Notes: generated from the letters alone by a model not told the origin. Counted from the stretch's first letter, positions 35,554 to 44,158 are shown. The stretch is DNA of 64,000 nucleotides from Bacteroidales bacterium (GCA_017395365.1 JAFPUN010000020.1:277596-341595), one strand, 5' to 3'. Numbers and translations are program-made.

Positions 35554-35687
35554 GAGATTCCCCCTGCGGGGAATGGAGTGGTATGTTATAGTTTAAAAGC
35601 GGCGGCTTGAAGATTCGACTTGTTGGATGATGCTCAATGCCGCCGCAGATTACAAAACAAACAAACTCCATTCTCGAAGAGAATCTC
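35554..35687. mobile_element. MITE-like element, copy 2
   Basis: 134 bases. The ends are GAGATTCCCCCTGCGGGGAA and CTCCATTCTCGAAGAGAATC, and the inner stem is GCGGCGGC ... GCCGCCGC. The inner part matches copy 1 (23714-23841) when inverted. No ORF. Confidence 0.6.
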
Positions 35688-35726
35688 AATCTTGAATCTT
35701 GAATTTTAAATATTAAATCAACCGAT

Positions 35727-37427
35727 ATGAAACAACTCATCGAATGCGTGCCGAATATCAGCGAAGGCCGCGACAAGAATATCATTGACCAAGTGACCGC
35801 TGAAATCGAGAAAGTGGAAGGCGTCAAGCTGCTGGACGTGGATCCCGGCATGACCACCAACCGCACCGTCATCACCTTCGTGGGTGAGCCTGAGCCTGTG
35901 TGCGAAGCCGCCTACCGCGTGGTGAAGAAAGCCGCCGAACTCATCGACATGAGCCAACACCATGGTGCCCACCCGCGCCAAGGTGCCACCGACGTGTGCC
36001 CCCTTATCCCCGTGAGCAACATCACCATGGAAGAGGTGGTCGAGTATGCCCACAAGCTGGGCAAGCGCCTCGGCGACGAGCTGAACATCCCGATTTACTG
36101 CTACGAAGAGGCCGCCTACATCAAAGAGCGCCGCAACCTCGCTTACTGCCGCACGGGTGAATATGAATCCCTGTCCTCGCGCCTCGGCACGGAGCAGTGG
36201 AAGCCCGACTTCGGCCCCAACGAATGGAACGAACATGTGGCCCACACGGGTGCCACCCAAGTGGGTGCCCGCGACTTCCTCGTGGCCATCAACTATAACC
36301 TCAACACCACTTCGACGCGCCGCGCCAACGCCATCGCTTTCGATGTGCGTGAGAAGGGTCGCCCGATGCGCGAAGGCGGCAAGGTGACCGGCAAGCCGAT
36401 GAAGGACGAAAACGGCAAACCGATTATGATTCCCGGAACGTTGAAGGCCACCAAGGCCATCGGCTGGTTCATCGAGGACTACGGCATCGCCCAGGTGTCG
36501 ATGAACATCACCAACATCAGCGTGTCGCCCGTCCACGTCTGCTTCGAGGAGGTCTGTGCCAAAGCCGCTGCCCGTGGCGTGCGCGTCACCGGCTGCGAAA
36601 TCGTCGGCCTCGTGCCCAAGAAGGTGCTGATGGACGCTGGTAGATTCTATCTCGCCAAGCAGCAACGCAGCCTCGGTGTGAGCGAAGAGGAAATCATGAA
36701 GATCGCCATCAAGTCGATGGGTCTCGACGACCTGAAGCCCTTCGACCCGAAGGAAAAAGTCATCGAATACCTCATTGAAGACCACAGTCAAAAGAAACTC
36801 GTTGACATGACCTGCACGGGCTTTGCCAACGAGACCGCTAGCGAGAGCCCTGCTCCTGGCGGCGGTTCCATCTCGGCCTATATGGGTGCCCTTGGTGCCT
36901 CATTGGCCACGATGGTCGCCAACCTGTCGTCGCACAAGCCGGGCTGGGACGAGCGTTGGGAAGAGTTCTCCAACTGGGCCGTCAAGGGTCAGGCCATCAA
37001 GGACGAACTGCTTGAATTGGTTGACGAGGACACCAATGCCTTCAATAAGATCATGGATGCCTTCGGTTTGCCGAAGAAGACCGACGAGGAGAAGGCTGCC
37101 CGTACTGCCGCCATCCAAGAGGCTACCAAGTATGCCACCCAGGTGCCTTTCCGCACGATGAAGGTCGCCTTCAAGGCTTTTGAGGTCGTCCGCGCCATGG
37201 CCGAGACCGGCAATCCCAACTCCGTCACCGACGCTGGAGTGGGTGCTTTGTGCGCTCGTTCGGCCGTGATGGGTGCCCATTTGAACGTCAAAATCAACGC
37301 TTCTTCGCTGAAAGACGAGGCTTTCAAGGCCGAAATCCTGAAGGAAGCTGCCGAGATTGAGGCTGCCGCTCTTGTGCAAGAGGCTGAAATTCTGCAAATT
37401 GTGAATAAGGTTATCGCAGGAGAATAA
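35727..37427 (+). CDS. ftcD: Glutamate formimidoyltransferase / formimidoyl-THF cyclodeaminase
   Basis: 566 residues, a bifunctional fusion. Residues 1-180 (LIECVPNISEGRD, HHGAHPRQGATDV) and 181-330 (GARDFLVAINYNL) form the formiminotransferase, which moves the formimino group from formiminoglutamate to tetrahydrofolate. Residues 345-566 (SPAPGGGSISAYMGALGASL, NSVTDAGVGALCARSA) are the cyclodeaminase, giving methenyl-THF and ammonia. It is the last step of histidine degradation and consumes the HutI pathway product. The transcript leader probably carries a MITE-like element. Confidence 0.95.
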   Translation: MKQLIECVPNISEGRDKNIIDQVTAEIEKVEGVKLLDVDPGMTTNRTVITFVGEPEPVCEAAYRVVKKAAELIDMSQHHGAHPRQGATDVCPLIPVSNITMEEVVEYAHKLGKRLGDELNIPIYCYEEAAYIKERRNLAYCRTGEYESLSSRLGTEQWKPDFGPNEWNEHVAHTGATQVGARDFLVAINYNLNTTSTRRANAIAFDVREKGRPMREGGKVTGKPMKDENGKPIMIPGTLKATKAIGWFIEDYGIAQVSMNITNISVSPVHVCFEEVCAKAAARGVRVTGCEIVGLVPKKVLMDAGRFYLAKQQRSLGVSEEEIMKIAIKSMGLDDLKPFDPKEKVIEYLIEDHSQKKLVDMTCTGFANETASESPAPGGGSISAYMGALGASLATMVANLSSHKPGWDERWEEFSNWAVKGQAIKDELLELVDEDTNAFNKIMDAFGLPKKTDEEKAARTAAIQEATKYATQVPFRTMKVAFKAFEVVRAMAETGNPNSVTDAGVGALCARSAVMGAHLNVKINASSLKDEAFKAEILKEAAEIEAAALVQEAEILQIVNKVIAGE

Positions 37428-37443
37428 AATTTTGATATTTTGG

Positions 37444-37473
37444 TTGTGGGTATTTGAAAAAGTTGTACTTTTG
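37444..37473 (+). promoter_or_regulatory. Promoter of rpmG
   Basis: TTG (37444-37446), 19 bases, then TACTTTTG (37466-37473). An unusually clear Shine-Dalgarno (AAAGGAG, about 37486-37492) precedes the ATG at 37501. Confidence 0.7.
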
Positions 37474-37500
37474 CAGCCAAATTTGAAAGGAGTATAAGCA

Positions 37501-37689
37501 ATGTCAAAGAAACAGAAAGATGCACGCGTGAAAGTCATTCTCGAATGCACTGAGCACAAGGCCAGCGGCATGCCCGGCACTTCGAGATACTACACCATGA
37601 AGAACAAGAAGAACACTCCCGATCGTCTGGAGTTGATGAAGTATAACCCGATCCTTAAGAGAATGACCCTCCACAAGGAGATTAAATAA
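37501..37689 (+). CDS. rpmG: 50S ribosomal protein L33
   Basis: 62 residues, basic. The sequence has the L33 pattern VILECTEHK ... [23 protein letters not shown]33 sits near the E-site of the large ribosomal subunit. The Zn-binding Cys pairs are absent (one Cys only), so it is the zinc-independent form. It has a strong promoter and ribosome binding site and is followed 9 bases later by the DUF4295 gene. Confidence 0.95.
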   Translation: MSKKQKDARVKVILECTEHKASGMPGTSRYYTMKNKKNTPDRLELMKYNPILKRMTLHKEIK

Positions 37690-37698
37690 TTAAGAGTT

Positions 37699-37851
37699 AT
37701 GGCAAAGAAAGCTGTTGCTACCCTTCGTAGCTTGGACAAGACCTATAGCAAGATCATCAGAATGAAGCGTTCTGAGAAGACTGGTGCCTACTATTTCGAG
37801 GAGACCGTCGTTCCCGCCGACAAGGTGCAGGAGTTCCTTGCTAAGAGATAA
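37699..37851 (+). CDS. DUF4295 small protein
   Basis: 50 residues (starts MAKKAVATLRSLDKTYSKI, ends VQEFLAKR). This tiny basic protein is conserved in Bacteroidetes directly after rpmG and is probably ribosome-associated. It lies 9 bases after rpmG and is followed by a strong terminator, so the two form a bicistronic unit. Confidence 0.88.
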   Translation: MAKKAVATLRSLDKTYSKIIRMKRSEKTGAYYFEETVVPADKVQEFLAKR

Positions 37852-37876
37852 TTTGCGTTAACCGCAGAACAATAGA

Positions 37877-37909
37877 GCTTTTCCATAACCATTATGGGAG
37901 AGCTTTTTT
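37877..37909 (+). terminator. Rho-independent terminator of rpmG operon
   Basis: GCTTTTCCATAA pairs with TTATGGGAGAGC (12 pairs including G-U) around a CCA loop, followed by six T. Confidence 0.85.
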
Positions 37910-37920
37910 GTGTTTGTATA

Positions 37921-38004
37921 ATACGGACTACGTGACTGCGTGACTACGTGACTACGGGACGGCCAAACGTCTCGCAGTCTCGAAGTCCCGGAGTCCCGAA
38001 GTCA
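37921..38004. repeat. GACTACGTGACT / GTCCCGAAGTC repeat, left of ftsY
   Basis: Short units such as GTGACTACGTGACTACGGGAC are followed by complementary AGTCTCGAAGTCCCG units, giving a long imperfect hairpin. A related block lies to the right of ftsY. Confidence 0.55.
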
Positions 38005-38017
38005 AAAATAGAACATC

Positions 38018-38974
38018 ATGGGCCTATTCTCATTCCTGACCAAGAAAAAAGAACAAAAGGAAGACCTCGACAAAGGGCTTGAAAAGACCAAGACCAGCGT
38101 CTTCTCCCGCATCTCCAAAGCCATCATAGGCAAGTCGACCGTTGATGACGAGGTGCTCGACAACCTCGAGGAGATTCTCATCACCTCCGACGTGGGTGTT
38201 GAGACCACCCTTAAGATTATTGATCGCATACAGGCGCGCGTGGCGCGTGACAAATATGTGGGCACCGGCGAGCTCAACACCATCTTGAAAGAGGAGATCA
38301 TGGGTCTTCTCCAGGAGAACGAGTCGGGCGATGGCACCACCTTCGACATCCCTTCCGATAAGAAGCCGTATGTCATCATGGTCGTCGGCGTAAACGGCGT
38401 GGGCAAGACCACCACCATCGGTAAACTGGCCTACAACTTCAAGAAGGCAGGCAAGAAAGTCGTGCTGGGTGCTTCCGACACCTTCCGCGCCGCCGCCGTC
38501 AGCCAGCTCCAGATCTGGGCCGAGAGGGTAGGTGTGCCTTGCGTCCAACAAGGTCAGGGCGCCGACCCCGCTTCCGTGGCTTTCGACACGGTGAAGTCGG
38601 CCGTGGCCCAAGATGCCGATGTGGTCATTATCGACACCGCCGGGCGTCTGCACAACAAGGTCAACCTCATGCGCGAGCTGACCAAGATCAAGACCGTCAT
38701 GCAGAAGGTCGTCCCCGACGCACCGCATGAGATTCTGCTCGTGCTGGATGCCTCCACGGGTCAGAATGCCATCGAACAGGCCAAGCAGTTCACCGCTGCC
38801 ACCGAGGTCAACGCCCTCGCGCTGACCAAGCTCGACGGCACCGCCAAGGGCGGCGTGGTCATCGGCATCTCCGACCAGTTCAAGATCCCGGTCAAGTACA
38901 TCGGCGTCGGCGAAGGCATCGACCACCTGCAGGTCTTCGATAGGAAGGCGTTTGTGGATAGTTTGTTCGAGTAA
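38018..38974 (+). CDS. ftsY: Signal recognition particle receptor FtsY
   Basis: 318 residues. SRP-type GTPase that docks SRP-ribosome complexes at the inner membrane. The charged N-terminus (KKKEQKEDLDKGLEKTKTS) and the N domain (to about 115) precede the G domain. The motifs are GVNGVGKTTT (near 125-134), DTFRAAA, DTAGR and TKLDG. The A domain is short, as is normal in this phylum. Repeats of one family flank the gene on both sides. Confidence 0.96.
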   Translation: MGLFSFLTKKKEQKEDLDKGLEKTKTSVFSRISKAIIGKSTVDDEVLDNLEEILITSDVGVETTLKIIDRIQARVARDKYVGTGELNTILKEEIMGLLQENESGDGTTFDIPSDKKPYVIMVVGVNGVGKTTTIGKLAYNFKKAGKKVVLGASDTFRAAAVSQLQIWAERVGVPCVQQGQGADPASVAFDTVKSAVAQDADVVIIDTAGRLHNKVNLMRELTKIKTVMQKVVPDAPHEILLVLDASTGQNAIEQAKQFTAATEVNALALTKLDGTAKGGVVIGISDQFKIPVKYIGVGEGIDHLQVFDRKAFVDSLFE

Positions 38975-38976
38975 AA

Positions 38977-39067
38977 TGACTACGAGACTACGAGACTGCA
39001 GGACTGCGAGACTGTAAGTCCTTCGACAGGATTGTCCCGTAGTCTCGAAGTCCCGCGTCCCGAAGTC
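38977..39067. repeat. GACTACGAGACT / GTCTCGAAGTCCC repeat, right of ftsY
   Basis: Same repeat family as 37921-38004: GACTACGAGACTACGAGACT, then complementary TAGTCTCGAAGTCCC units ending just before the rimO start. It may also serve as terminator of ftsY. Confidence 0.55.
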
Positions 39068-39078
39068 AAAAAAACAAT

Positions 39079-40386
39079 ATGAAAAGACCTTCTTTGAATA
39101 TCGTCACCCTCGGCTGCTCCAAGAACAAAGTCGACTCGGAGCATCTGGCGGCTTTGCTGGAACACCGTTATGTGATCCGTCACGACGACGAACGCCGCTC
39201 CGACGTGGTCATCATCAACACCTGTGGCTTCATCGGTGACGCGCAGGAGGAGTCCGTCGACACCATCCTGGAATATGCTGAGCTGCGCAAGCAAGGCAAG
39301 ATCAAGAAGCTGTATGTCACGGGATGCCTCTCGCAGAGGTTCAAGAAGGACCTGCAAGCGGAGATTCACGAGGTGGATGCCTTCTACGGTGTGGAGAGCG
39401 TCAACCTCATCGCCGCCGACCTGCTGAAAGAGGAGGTGCAACCCGACTATTGCAGTCGCCGTGTGCTTTCCACTCCGAAACATTACGCTTATCTGAAGAT
39501 CTCTGAAGGCTGCAACCGTCGTTGCGCCTTCTGTGCCATCCCGCTCATCCGTGGCGGCCATGTCTCCGTGCCGATGGACAACCTCATCGAGGAGGCGAGA
39601 GGCCTGGCCAAGCAAGGCGTAAAAGAACTCATCCTTATCGCCCAGGACCTGACTTATTACGGCCACGACATGGACGGCAAGTCGCATATCGTGGAGCTGG
39701 TGAAGGCCTTGGCTGACATCGACGGCTTCGAGTGGATCCGCCTGCATTACGGCTACCCGCTGGGCTTCCCCGACGAGTTGCTCGACCTGATGCGCGAGAA
39801 CCCCAAGATCTGCCATTACATCGACCTTCCTTTGCAGCACATCAGCACCCATATCCTGAAGGACATGCGCCGTGGCGTGGACCGCGAGCAGACCATCGGT
39901 TTTGTGGAGAACGTCCGAAAGCACGTACCTGATATTGCATTCCGCACCACTTTTATCGTAGGTTTTCCTGGCGAGACCGAGGCCGATTTCAAGGAGCTCT
40001 GCCAGTTTGTCAAGGACATGCGTTTCGAGAGGGCAGGGGTGTTCGCTTTCTCGCCCGAGGAAGGCACTCCCGCCTATGAGATGACAGATGACGTCCCCGA
40101 CGAGGTGAAGCAAGAGCGCGTGGATAGGCTCATGGACATCCAGCAGAACATCTCGTTGGAGATCAATGCCCAGCGTGTGGGCAAGACCGAGAAGGTGTTG
40201 ATTGATCGTCTCGAGGGCGACTATTACATCGGCCGCACGCAATACGACTCGCCTGAAGTGGATGACGAGATCCTCATCTCCGCTGAAAAAGAACTACAAA
40301 TCGGGCAATTCTACCCAGTCAAAATCACCCAGGCGGATTATTTTGACTGCTACGGGGTGGTAGAAGAAGGCATCCGACATTCATAG
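39079..40386 (+). CDS. rimO: Ribosomal protein S12 methylthiotransferase
   Basis: 435 residues. A radical SAM enzyme adding a methylthio group to an Asp of ribosomal protein S12. The N-terminal UPF0004 domain has the three cluster Cys (LGCSKNKVDSE, NTCGFI, TGCLSQR). The radical SAM domain has CNRRCAFC (near 145-152, CX3CX2C). A TRAM domain ends the protein (EKVLIDRLEGDYYIGRT...). Length and motif order are those of RimO, not MiaB. Confidence 0.95.
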   Translation: MKRPSLNIVTLGCSKNKVDSEHLAALLEHRYVIRHDDERRSDVVIINTCGFIGDAQEESVDTILEYAELRKQGKIKKLYVTGCLSQRFKKDLQAEIHEVDAFYGVESVNLIAADLLKEEVQPDYCSRRVLSTPKHYAYLKISEGCNRRCAFCAIPLIRGGHVSVPMDNLIEEARGLAKQGVKELILIAQDLTYYGHDMDGKSHIVELVKALADIDGFEWIRLHYGYPLGFPDELLDLMRENPKICHYIDLPLQHISTHILKDMRRGVDREQTIGFVENVRKHVPDIAFRTTFIVGFPGETEADFKELCQFVKDMRFERAGVFAFSPEEGTPAYEMTDDVPDEVKQERVDRLMDIQQNISLEINAQRVGKTEKVLIDRLEGDYYIGRTQYDSPEVDDEILISAEKELQIGQFYPVKITQADYFDCYGVVEEGIRHS

Positions 40387-40546
40387 TCAACCGGTCGGTA
40401 GTGCGCCGTGCGGCCTAAGCCGTGCATTCGACTGACAACGTGCTGAGCCTGCGCCGTGCTGTTCATCGTGAACGGGTGCTGCCGGCTCCGGGCAACGATC
40501 AGTGGTGGGGGTTCGGTTCGCCCTACAAATGCGGATGCCTTGTGGT

Positions 40547-41002
40547 TCAGACCAGCTCTGTCTGGAAGTTGAGCGCCTGTATCTCCATGTCGAGTTGGCG
40601 CAGTTGCGCTGAGCATTCGTCCACCTTCTTGCCGATGGCTTTCACGTCGACTACGGTCACCGTCTTGATCTCCGAGCGCGAGTAGCGGTCCTGTCCCGCC
40701 GAGGCAGTGTCGAAGATGCTGCGCAGGTTGCTGACGCGCATGGTCAGCACGTCCTTGCGGGCCATGAGTTGGGTGAGGGTGACGCCCTGGGCGTTGGTGG
40801 TCTTCATGTTGGTGGCGTTGATGCGCCAGATGAGGTCTTCGAGTTGCGTGAGGCAGGCGTCGAGTTCTTTCATCAGCTCCGAGGGCTCTTCCGAAGGCGA
40901 GTCGCCTTCTTGCACCTTCACGTTGTTCTGTATGCGCTGTCCGAGCTGTTGGATGCGCTTCTGCAGGTCTTTCCTGATGCTTAATGCTTCTGCGAGTTTC
41001 AT
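40547..41002 (-). CDS. DIP1984-family protein
   Basis: 151 residues, almost wholly helical and probably coiled-coil. The pattern MKLAEALSIRKDLQKRIQQL ... NNVKVQEGD ... LIWRINATN ... RYSRSEIKTV matches the DIP1984 family of unknown function. A TATCTTTG box on the minus strand (41044-41051) precedes the gene. No operon partner. The 160 bases between it and rimO hold nothing I can identify. Confidence 0.8.
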   Translation of the reverse strand: MKLAEALSIRKDLQKRIQQLGQRIQNNVKVQEGDSPSEEPSELMKELDACLTQLEDLIWRINATNMKTTNAQGVTLTQLMARKDVLTMRVSNLRSIFDTASAGQDRYSRSEIKTVTVVDVKAIGKKVDECSAQLRQLDMEIQALNFQTELV

Positions 41003-41110
41003 AGTGGATGGGATTTAACTCCGTTGATTCTTCGAATTTGGGGCAAAGATAAGAAAAAACTAGGAAAGGGGAACGTTCTAGCTTTGTGGTCGCATTTTGT
41101 GCCCCAAACC

Positions 41111-41140
41111 TTGCGGGTTGAGAAAAATGTTGTATTTTTG
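41111..41140 (+). promoter_or_regulatory. Promoter of a candidate small RNA
   Basis: TTG (41111-41113), 19 bases, then TATTTTTG (41133-41140), pointing into a region with no plus-strand gene. Confidence 0.55.
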
Positions 41141-41146
41141 CAGCCA

Positions 41147-41306
41147 GAAATAAGTCAGGGATCAGGTATGACCTTCCGAAAGTCCGCGCGGTGGCCTATC
41201 GTTTCAGTGCGACTTACCTCCTGCATTCTGCGGCAACCCTAGGGGTGGAAATCGGGATGAGAGAACACCGACAACAGGACTCTTTAGATTTCCATCCGTT
41301 TTTTTT
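41147..41306 (+). ncRNA. Candidate small structured RNA
   Basis: About 160 bases between a good plus-strand promoter and a T-run (41299-41306). GGTGGAAATC (about 41246) can pair with GATTTCCATCC before the T-run, as in a terminator. The 5' segment GAAATAAGTC can alternatively pair with the 3' GACT..ATTTC, giving a closed rod as in 6S-like RNAs. No ORF with a plausible start fits. I could not match it to a known family, so the RNA type is open. Confidence 0.42.
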
Positions 41307-41310
41307 GTTG

Positions 41311-41742
41311 TTATGCCTTAATGACCGTGATGCAATACTGCACTTTATCGTTTGTCCGTCTTACTATGCCAACCATCAGTTTGACTTCGCCGACACCTGG
41401 TAGATTGTATCTCATCCACAAAAGTTTGTTGAATTGCTTCTGGTTCTTGTTTTTTGGTTTGGATTTGACTTCGCGATACTTTTTCGCCATAGTCAAGATG
41501 GAATCCAATTGGAGTACCGCCAGAGTGGAAAGGTAACTTTTCGCAGCCTGATGGCTGGTTTCGTCAATAGAGACATACTTGATATTGATGTAGTCTTTTA
41601 ATGCAAGGTTATACTTTTTTTGTGATGGGTTTTTCTTTTTCCAGTCTTGATAGAATTGCCAAATGATTTGTTTCCTGATTTTGAAATCGTCTTTGTTATT
41701 CCCTGTTGGAATCTCAACGATTTTGTTCTTTTGTGTTTCCAT
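41311..41742 (-). CDS. Hypothetical protein
   Basis: 143 residues from the ATG at 41742 (METQKNKIVEIP). Strongly basic, with helical central segments (DYINIKYVSIDETSHQAAKSYLSTLAV) and a C-terminal beta-like end LPGVGEVKLMVGIVRRTNDKVQYCITVI. The end is somewhat like the strand pair of RelE/BECR-fold RNases, but that is weak. An inverted repeat CGACAG ... CTGTCG (41820-41846) lies upstream. It opens the accessory region. Not recognised. Confidence 0.6.
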   Translation of the reverse strand: METQKNKIVEIPTGNNKDDFKIRKQIIWQFYQDWKKKNPSQKKYNLALKDYINIKYVSIDETSHQAAKSYLSTLAVLQLDSILTMAKKYREVKSKPKNKNQKQFNKLLWMRYNLPGVGEVKLMVGIVRRTNDKVQYCITVIKA

Positions 41743-41891
41743 TTTTGCGGGTTTTAATTGTTTCACCCTGCAAAGGTGCAAACTCTGTCAAGACCAAACC
41801 GTTGATTAAACATTTGTAGTCGACAGTAATCGTTTGTTGTCGTTTGCTGTCGGATAAATTGTTGTGTTTTAGATTTTTATAAATAATTTTT

Positions 41892-43079
41892 TTACTTGAT
41901 TATTTCCTTATAAAGCATTACCCCTTTCGCCGTCAGCAGGTATTTCTGCCTTGGATGGCGAGGCGTGTCTGGATAAAGCAAACGGACGAAACCTTCGGAA
42001 ATGGCGGGATTCAAATGGTATTCTATGAAGTTCTTCCGGTCTTTCAGACCTTTGAGTTCCATCATTTCTTTGATGCTTAATTCTTCAGTCCCAATAACCC
42101 GTACGAGTTGAATGATGTTTTCGTTCTTTGTATAGAGCTTGCTATTTGGACTTAACCGATTTACATGAGAGCTTGTGGGGGTACTTGTGGGGGTACTTGT
42201 GGGGGTGTTATTTGGTTCAGCTAGATTAGGCTGCACACTCCATTCTTCCGAGGGGTGGATATGCAGATAGCGGTTGCGGAGGTCCCACTGCTCGCCGAGA
42301 AGCAGGTTACGGAAGAAACGTTCCAAATAGATAGGGGAGTAGTCGATGCCTTTCACGGCATTCTTGTAGTTGGCGCGGACAAGGGCGTTGCGAAAATACC
42401 ACGAGTATTTTGCAAACAAGTCGTTCTCTACGTCAAAGCCTATCGAGCGTAGGTATTGTATGGTGAACACGGCCGTGGTGTGGGTGTTGCCTTCGCCGAA
42501 GGCGTGGATTTGCCAAAGTCCGGAGACGAAACTGGCGATATGAGTGATAAGGTCGTCCGGAGCGAGGCCTTTGTAGCTGAATTCGCGTTCTTGCTTGATG
42601 TCGTAGTCCAATGCCCGGCGCAGGTCTTCCCAGTTCAGGTAATTCACCGTGTCGCCTTCCAGCACCCATTCCTTCTTGGTGATGTCGTAGTCGCGCAGTT
42701 GGCCGGCGTGTTTGAAAACGCCTTCGAAGATGCGGCGGTGCAACGAGATAAAACCGTTGGCGGTGAAGTCGACCGTCTTCACGGAGAGTATCTTCTTAAT
42801 GTTTCTCGATGCCTTGTCGGCTTCATTCTTGTTGTCATCATGGGCTTCGCGCGCGGTCTTGCTTTCGTAATAGCTGTCGAGCAAGGTGTCGACCTGATCC
42901 ATGGTAAGTTCGCCTTCTATGTTGCGGCGCGCCAAGTCGTTGAGGTACTCGGAGGTCGTGAGCCCATCGACGGCTTGCAGACCGATGGCTGTGCTCCAAG
43001 CATAGGCGGCCTCGCGCTGCGCGGGTTCTCCTTGTCGGATGTATTCATCGAAGTCTATGTAATGCTGTTCTTTGACCAT
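41892..43079 (-). CDS. Fic family protein with non-canonical motif
   Basis: 395 residues from the ATG at 43079; a minus-strand TATCTTTG box (43104-43111) excludes the longer reading. Residues 45-75 (LARRNIEGELTMDQVDTLLDSYY) resemble the VbhA-type antitoxin helix fused in front of the Fic fold. The Fic motif reads HAFGEGNTHTT at 192-202: the catalytic His and first part are kept, but the second Gly and first Arg of HxFx(D/E)GNGRxxR are Thr and His. A (PTST)n linker (DNA minisatellite) joins a C-terminal winged-helix-like domain (about 320-395). Activity could differ from AMP transfer. Confidence 0.82.
   Translation of the reverse strand: MVKEQHYIDFDEYIRQGEPAQREAAYAWSTAIGLQAVDGLTTSEYLNDLARRNIEGELTMDQVDTLLDSYYESKTAREAHDDNKNEADKASRNIKKILSVKTVDFTANGFISLHRRIFEGVFKHAGQLRDYDITKKEWVLEGDTVNYLNWEDLRRALDYDIKQEREFSYKGLAPDDLITHIASFVSGLWQIHAFGEGNTHTTAVFTIQYLRSIGFDVENDLFAKYSWYFRNALVRANYKNAVKGIDYSPIYLERFFRNLLLGEQWDLRNRYLHIHPSEEWSVQPNLAEPNNTPTSTPTSTPTSSHVNRLSPNSKLYTKNENIIQLVRVIGTEELSIKEMMELKGLKDRKNFIEYHLNPAISEGFVRLLYPDTPRHPRQKYLLTAKGVMLYKEIIK
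42172..42207. repeat. 12-bp minisatellite inside the Fic gene
   Basis: CTTGTGGGGGTA occurs three times in tandem (last copy ends in G). It encodes the Pro-Thr-Ser linker on the minus strand, so copy-number change would keep the frame. Confidence 0.8.
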
Positions 43080-43137
43080 GGCGTGTCGTCGTGAATCAGG
43101 CTTCAAAGATAAGAAATTTTGGTGGATTGTGGGTCTT

Positions 43138-43420
43138 TCTTTCTTCCTTTTTCTTGAAAAAAAGGAAGCGAAAATTCAAGGCCGCCTCCATCGGACCTCC
43201 CCGCCCAACCCTGTCGGGTACTGGCATTCCCAGTCCGGGAGAACCTCATGAGACACTTCTGCTTTTGTGCTACGCCCAGACCCAAAAGCCTCATCGCGGA
43301 GGAACGTCCGCGATCTCCTACGCTTTTGGGACTCCACCTCTTGCCGTCGATTCAATAGGCTGCAAGCAGCCATGTCATGCCAACGTGGGTTTGTGCGATG
43401 GAGGGCATCTATGGCTGCGG
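43138..43420. repeat. Composite non-coding repeat (modules B then A)
   Basis: The gap between the Fic gene and the DUF3267 gene. Module B (43138-43335) contains TTCTTCCTTTTTC, CGCCCAACCCTGTCGGG and CCGCGATCTCCTACGC. Module A (43361-43420) contains CAGCCATGTCATGCCAACG and GGGCATCTATGGCTGCG. Both recur in reverse complement at 63656-63952. ORFs here have no coding character. Confidence 0.6.
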
Positions 43421-43519
43421 TTTTGTCTCCATTGTCCGGCAATAAGGTAAGGAAAGAAGAGGATAGGCTTTCTGAGTTTGATTATTATGTATCTTTGCGC
43501 CGTTTAATCTGACACGACC

Positions 43520-44158
43520 ATGGATGACGAGAAGAACAGAAAACTAAGCGCGCGCGAGCAACGACGCTTGGACGTCTTTGAGAAGACCAGCGAAGCTCTC
43601 GTCGGGCAGGGCTACAAGAGGAACGACCTGAACATCAGCATCGTCAAGGCCAACCTTTTCGTCCTATTGCTCGCCATCCCGGTGACCGCCATCGGCGTGT
43701 TGCTTTTCGCATGGAAGAATCCCATGGCGCTGCTGAGGCCGACGCCCAAGGAGATTCTGCTGTTCGCCGTCATATTCATAGTGCTCATCGTGGCCCACGA
43801 GCTCATCCACGGCCTGACTTGGAGCGTGTTTGCAGAGCATCATTTCAAAGACATCGATTTCGGGTTCATGAAGGAGTACTTGACACCGTACTGCACCTGT
43901 GCCACGCCCCTGACGAAGCGCCATTACATCTGGGGCGCTTTGATGCCATGCATCGTCCTTGGGATCATCCCTGCCCTCTTGGGAATCCTGTTGGGTTCGG
44001 GGCTGTTGTTCTGGATCGGCATCGTCATGACCCTCTCGGCGGGCGGGGATCTCATGATTGTGTGGAAGGTGATGAGGTATAAGAAGCAGGAAGGATCAGA
44101 GGAGATCCTGATTTATGATCATCCAACACAGGCCGGGTCGGTGATTTTTGAGAAGTAA
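43520..44158 (+). CDS. DUF3267 membrane metalloprotease-like protein
   Basis: 212 residues with about four membrane helices (42-62, 78-93, 132-155, 155-172). VAHELIHGLTW contains the HExxH zinc motif (His93, Glu94, His97) in a helix, as in DUF3267 and site-2-protease-like families. It could cut substrates within or next to the inner membrane. A TATCTTTG box (43490-43497) lies 22 bases before the start. It is alone, between two repeat regions. Confidence 0.8.
   Translation: MDDEKNRKLSAREQRRLDVFEKTSEALVGQGYKRNDLNISIVKANLFVLLLAIPVTAIGVLLFAWKNPMALLRPTPKEILLFAVIFIVLIVAHELIHGLTWSVFAEHHFKDIDFGFMKEYLTPYCTCATPLTKRHYIWGALMPCIVLGIIPALLGILLGSGLLFWIGIVMTLSAGGDLMIVWKVMRYKKQEGSEEILIYDHPTQAGSVIFEK

Noticed and set aside
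43091-43450. Small ORFs between the Fic and DUF3267 genes
   Set aside because: They fall in the composite repeat and are not kept in the second repeat copy.
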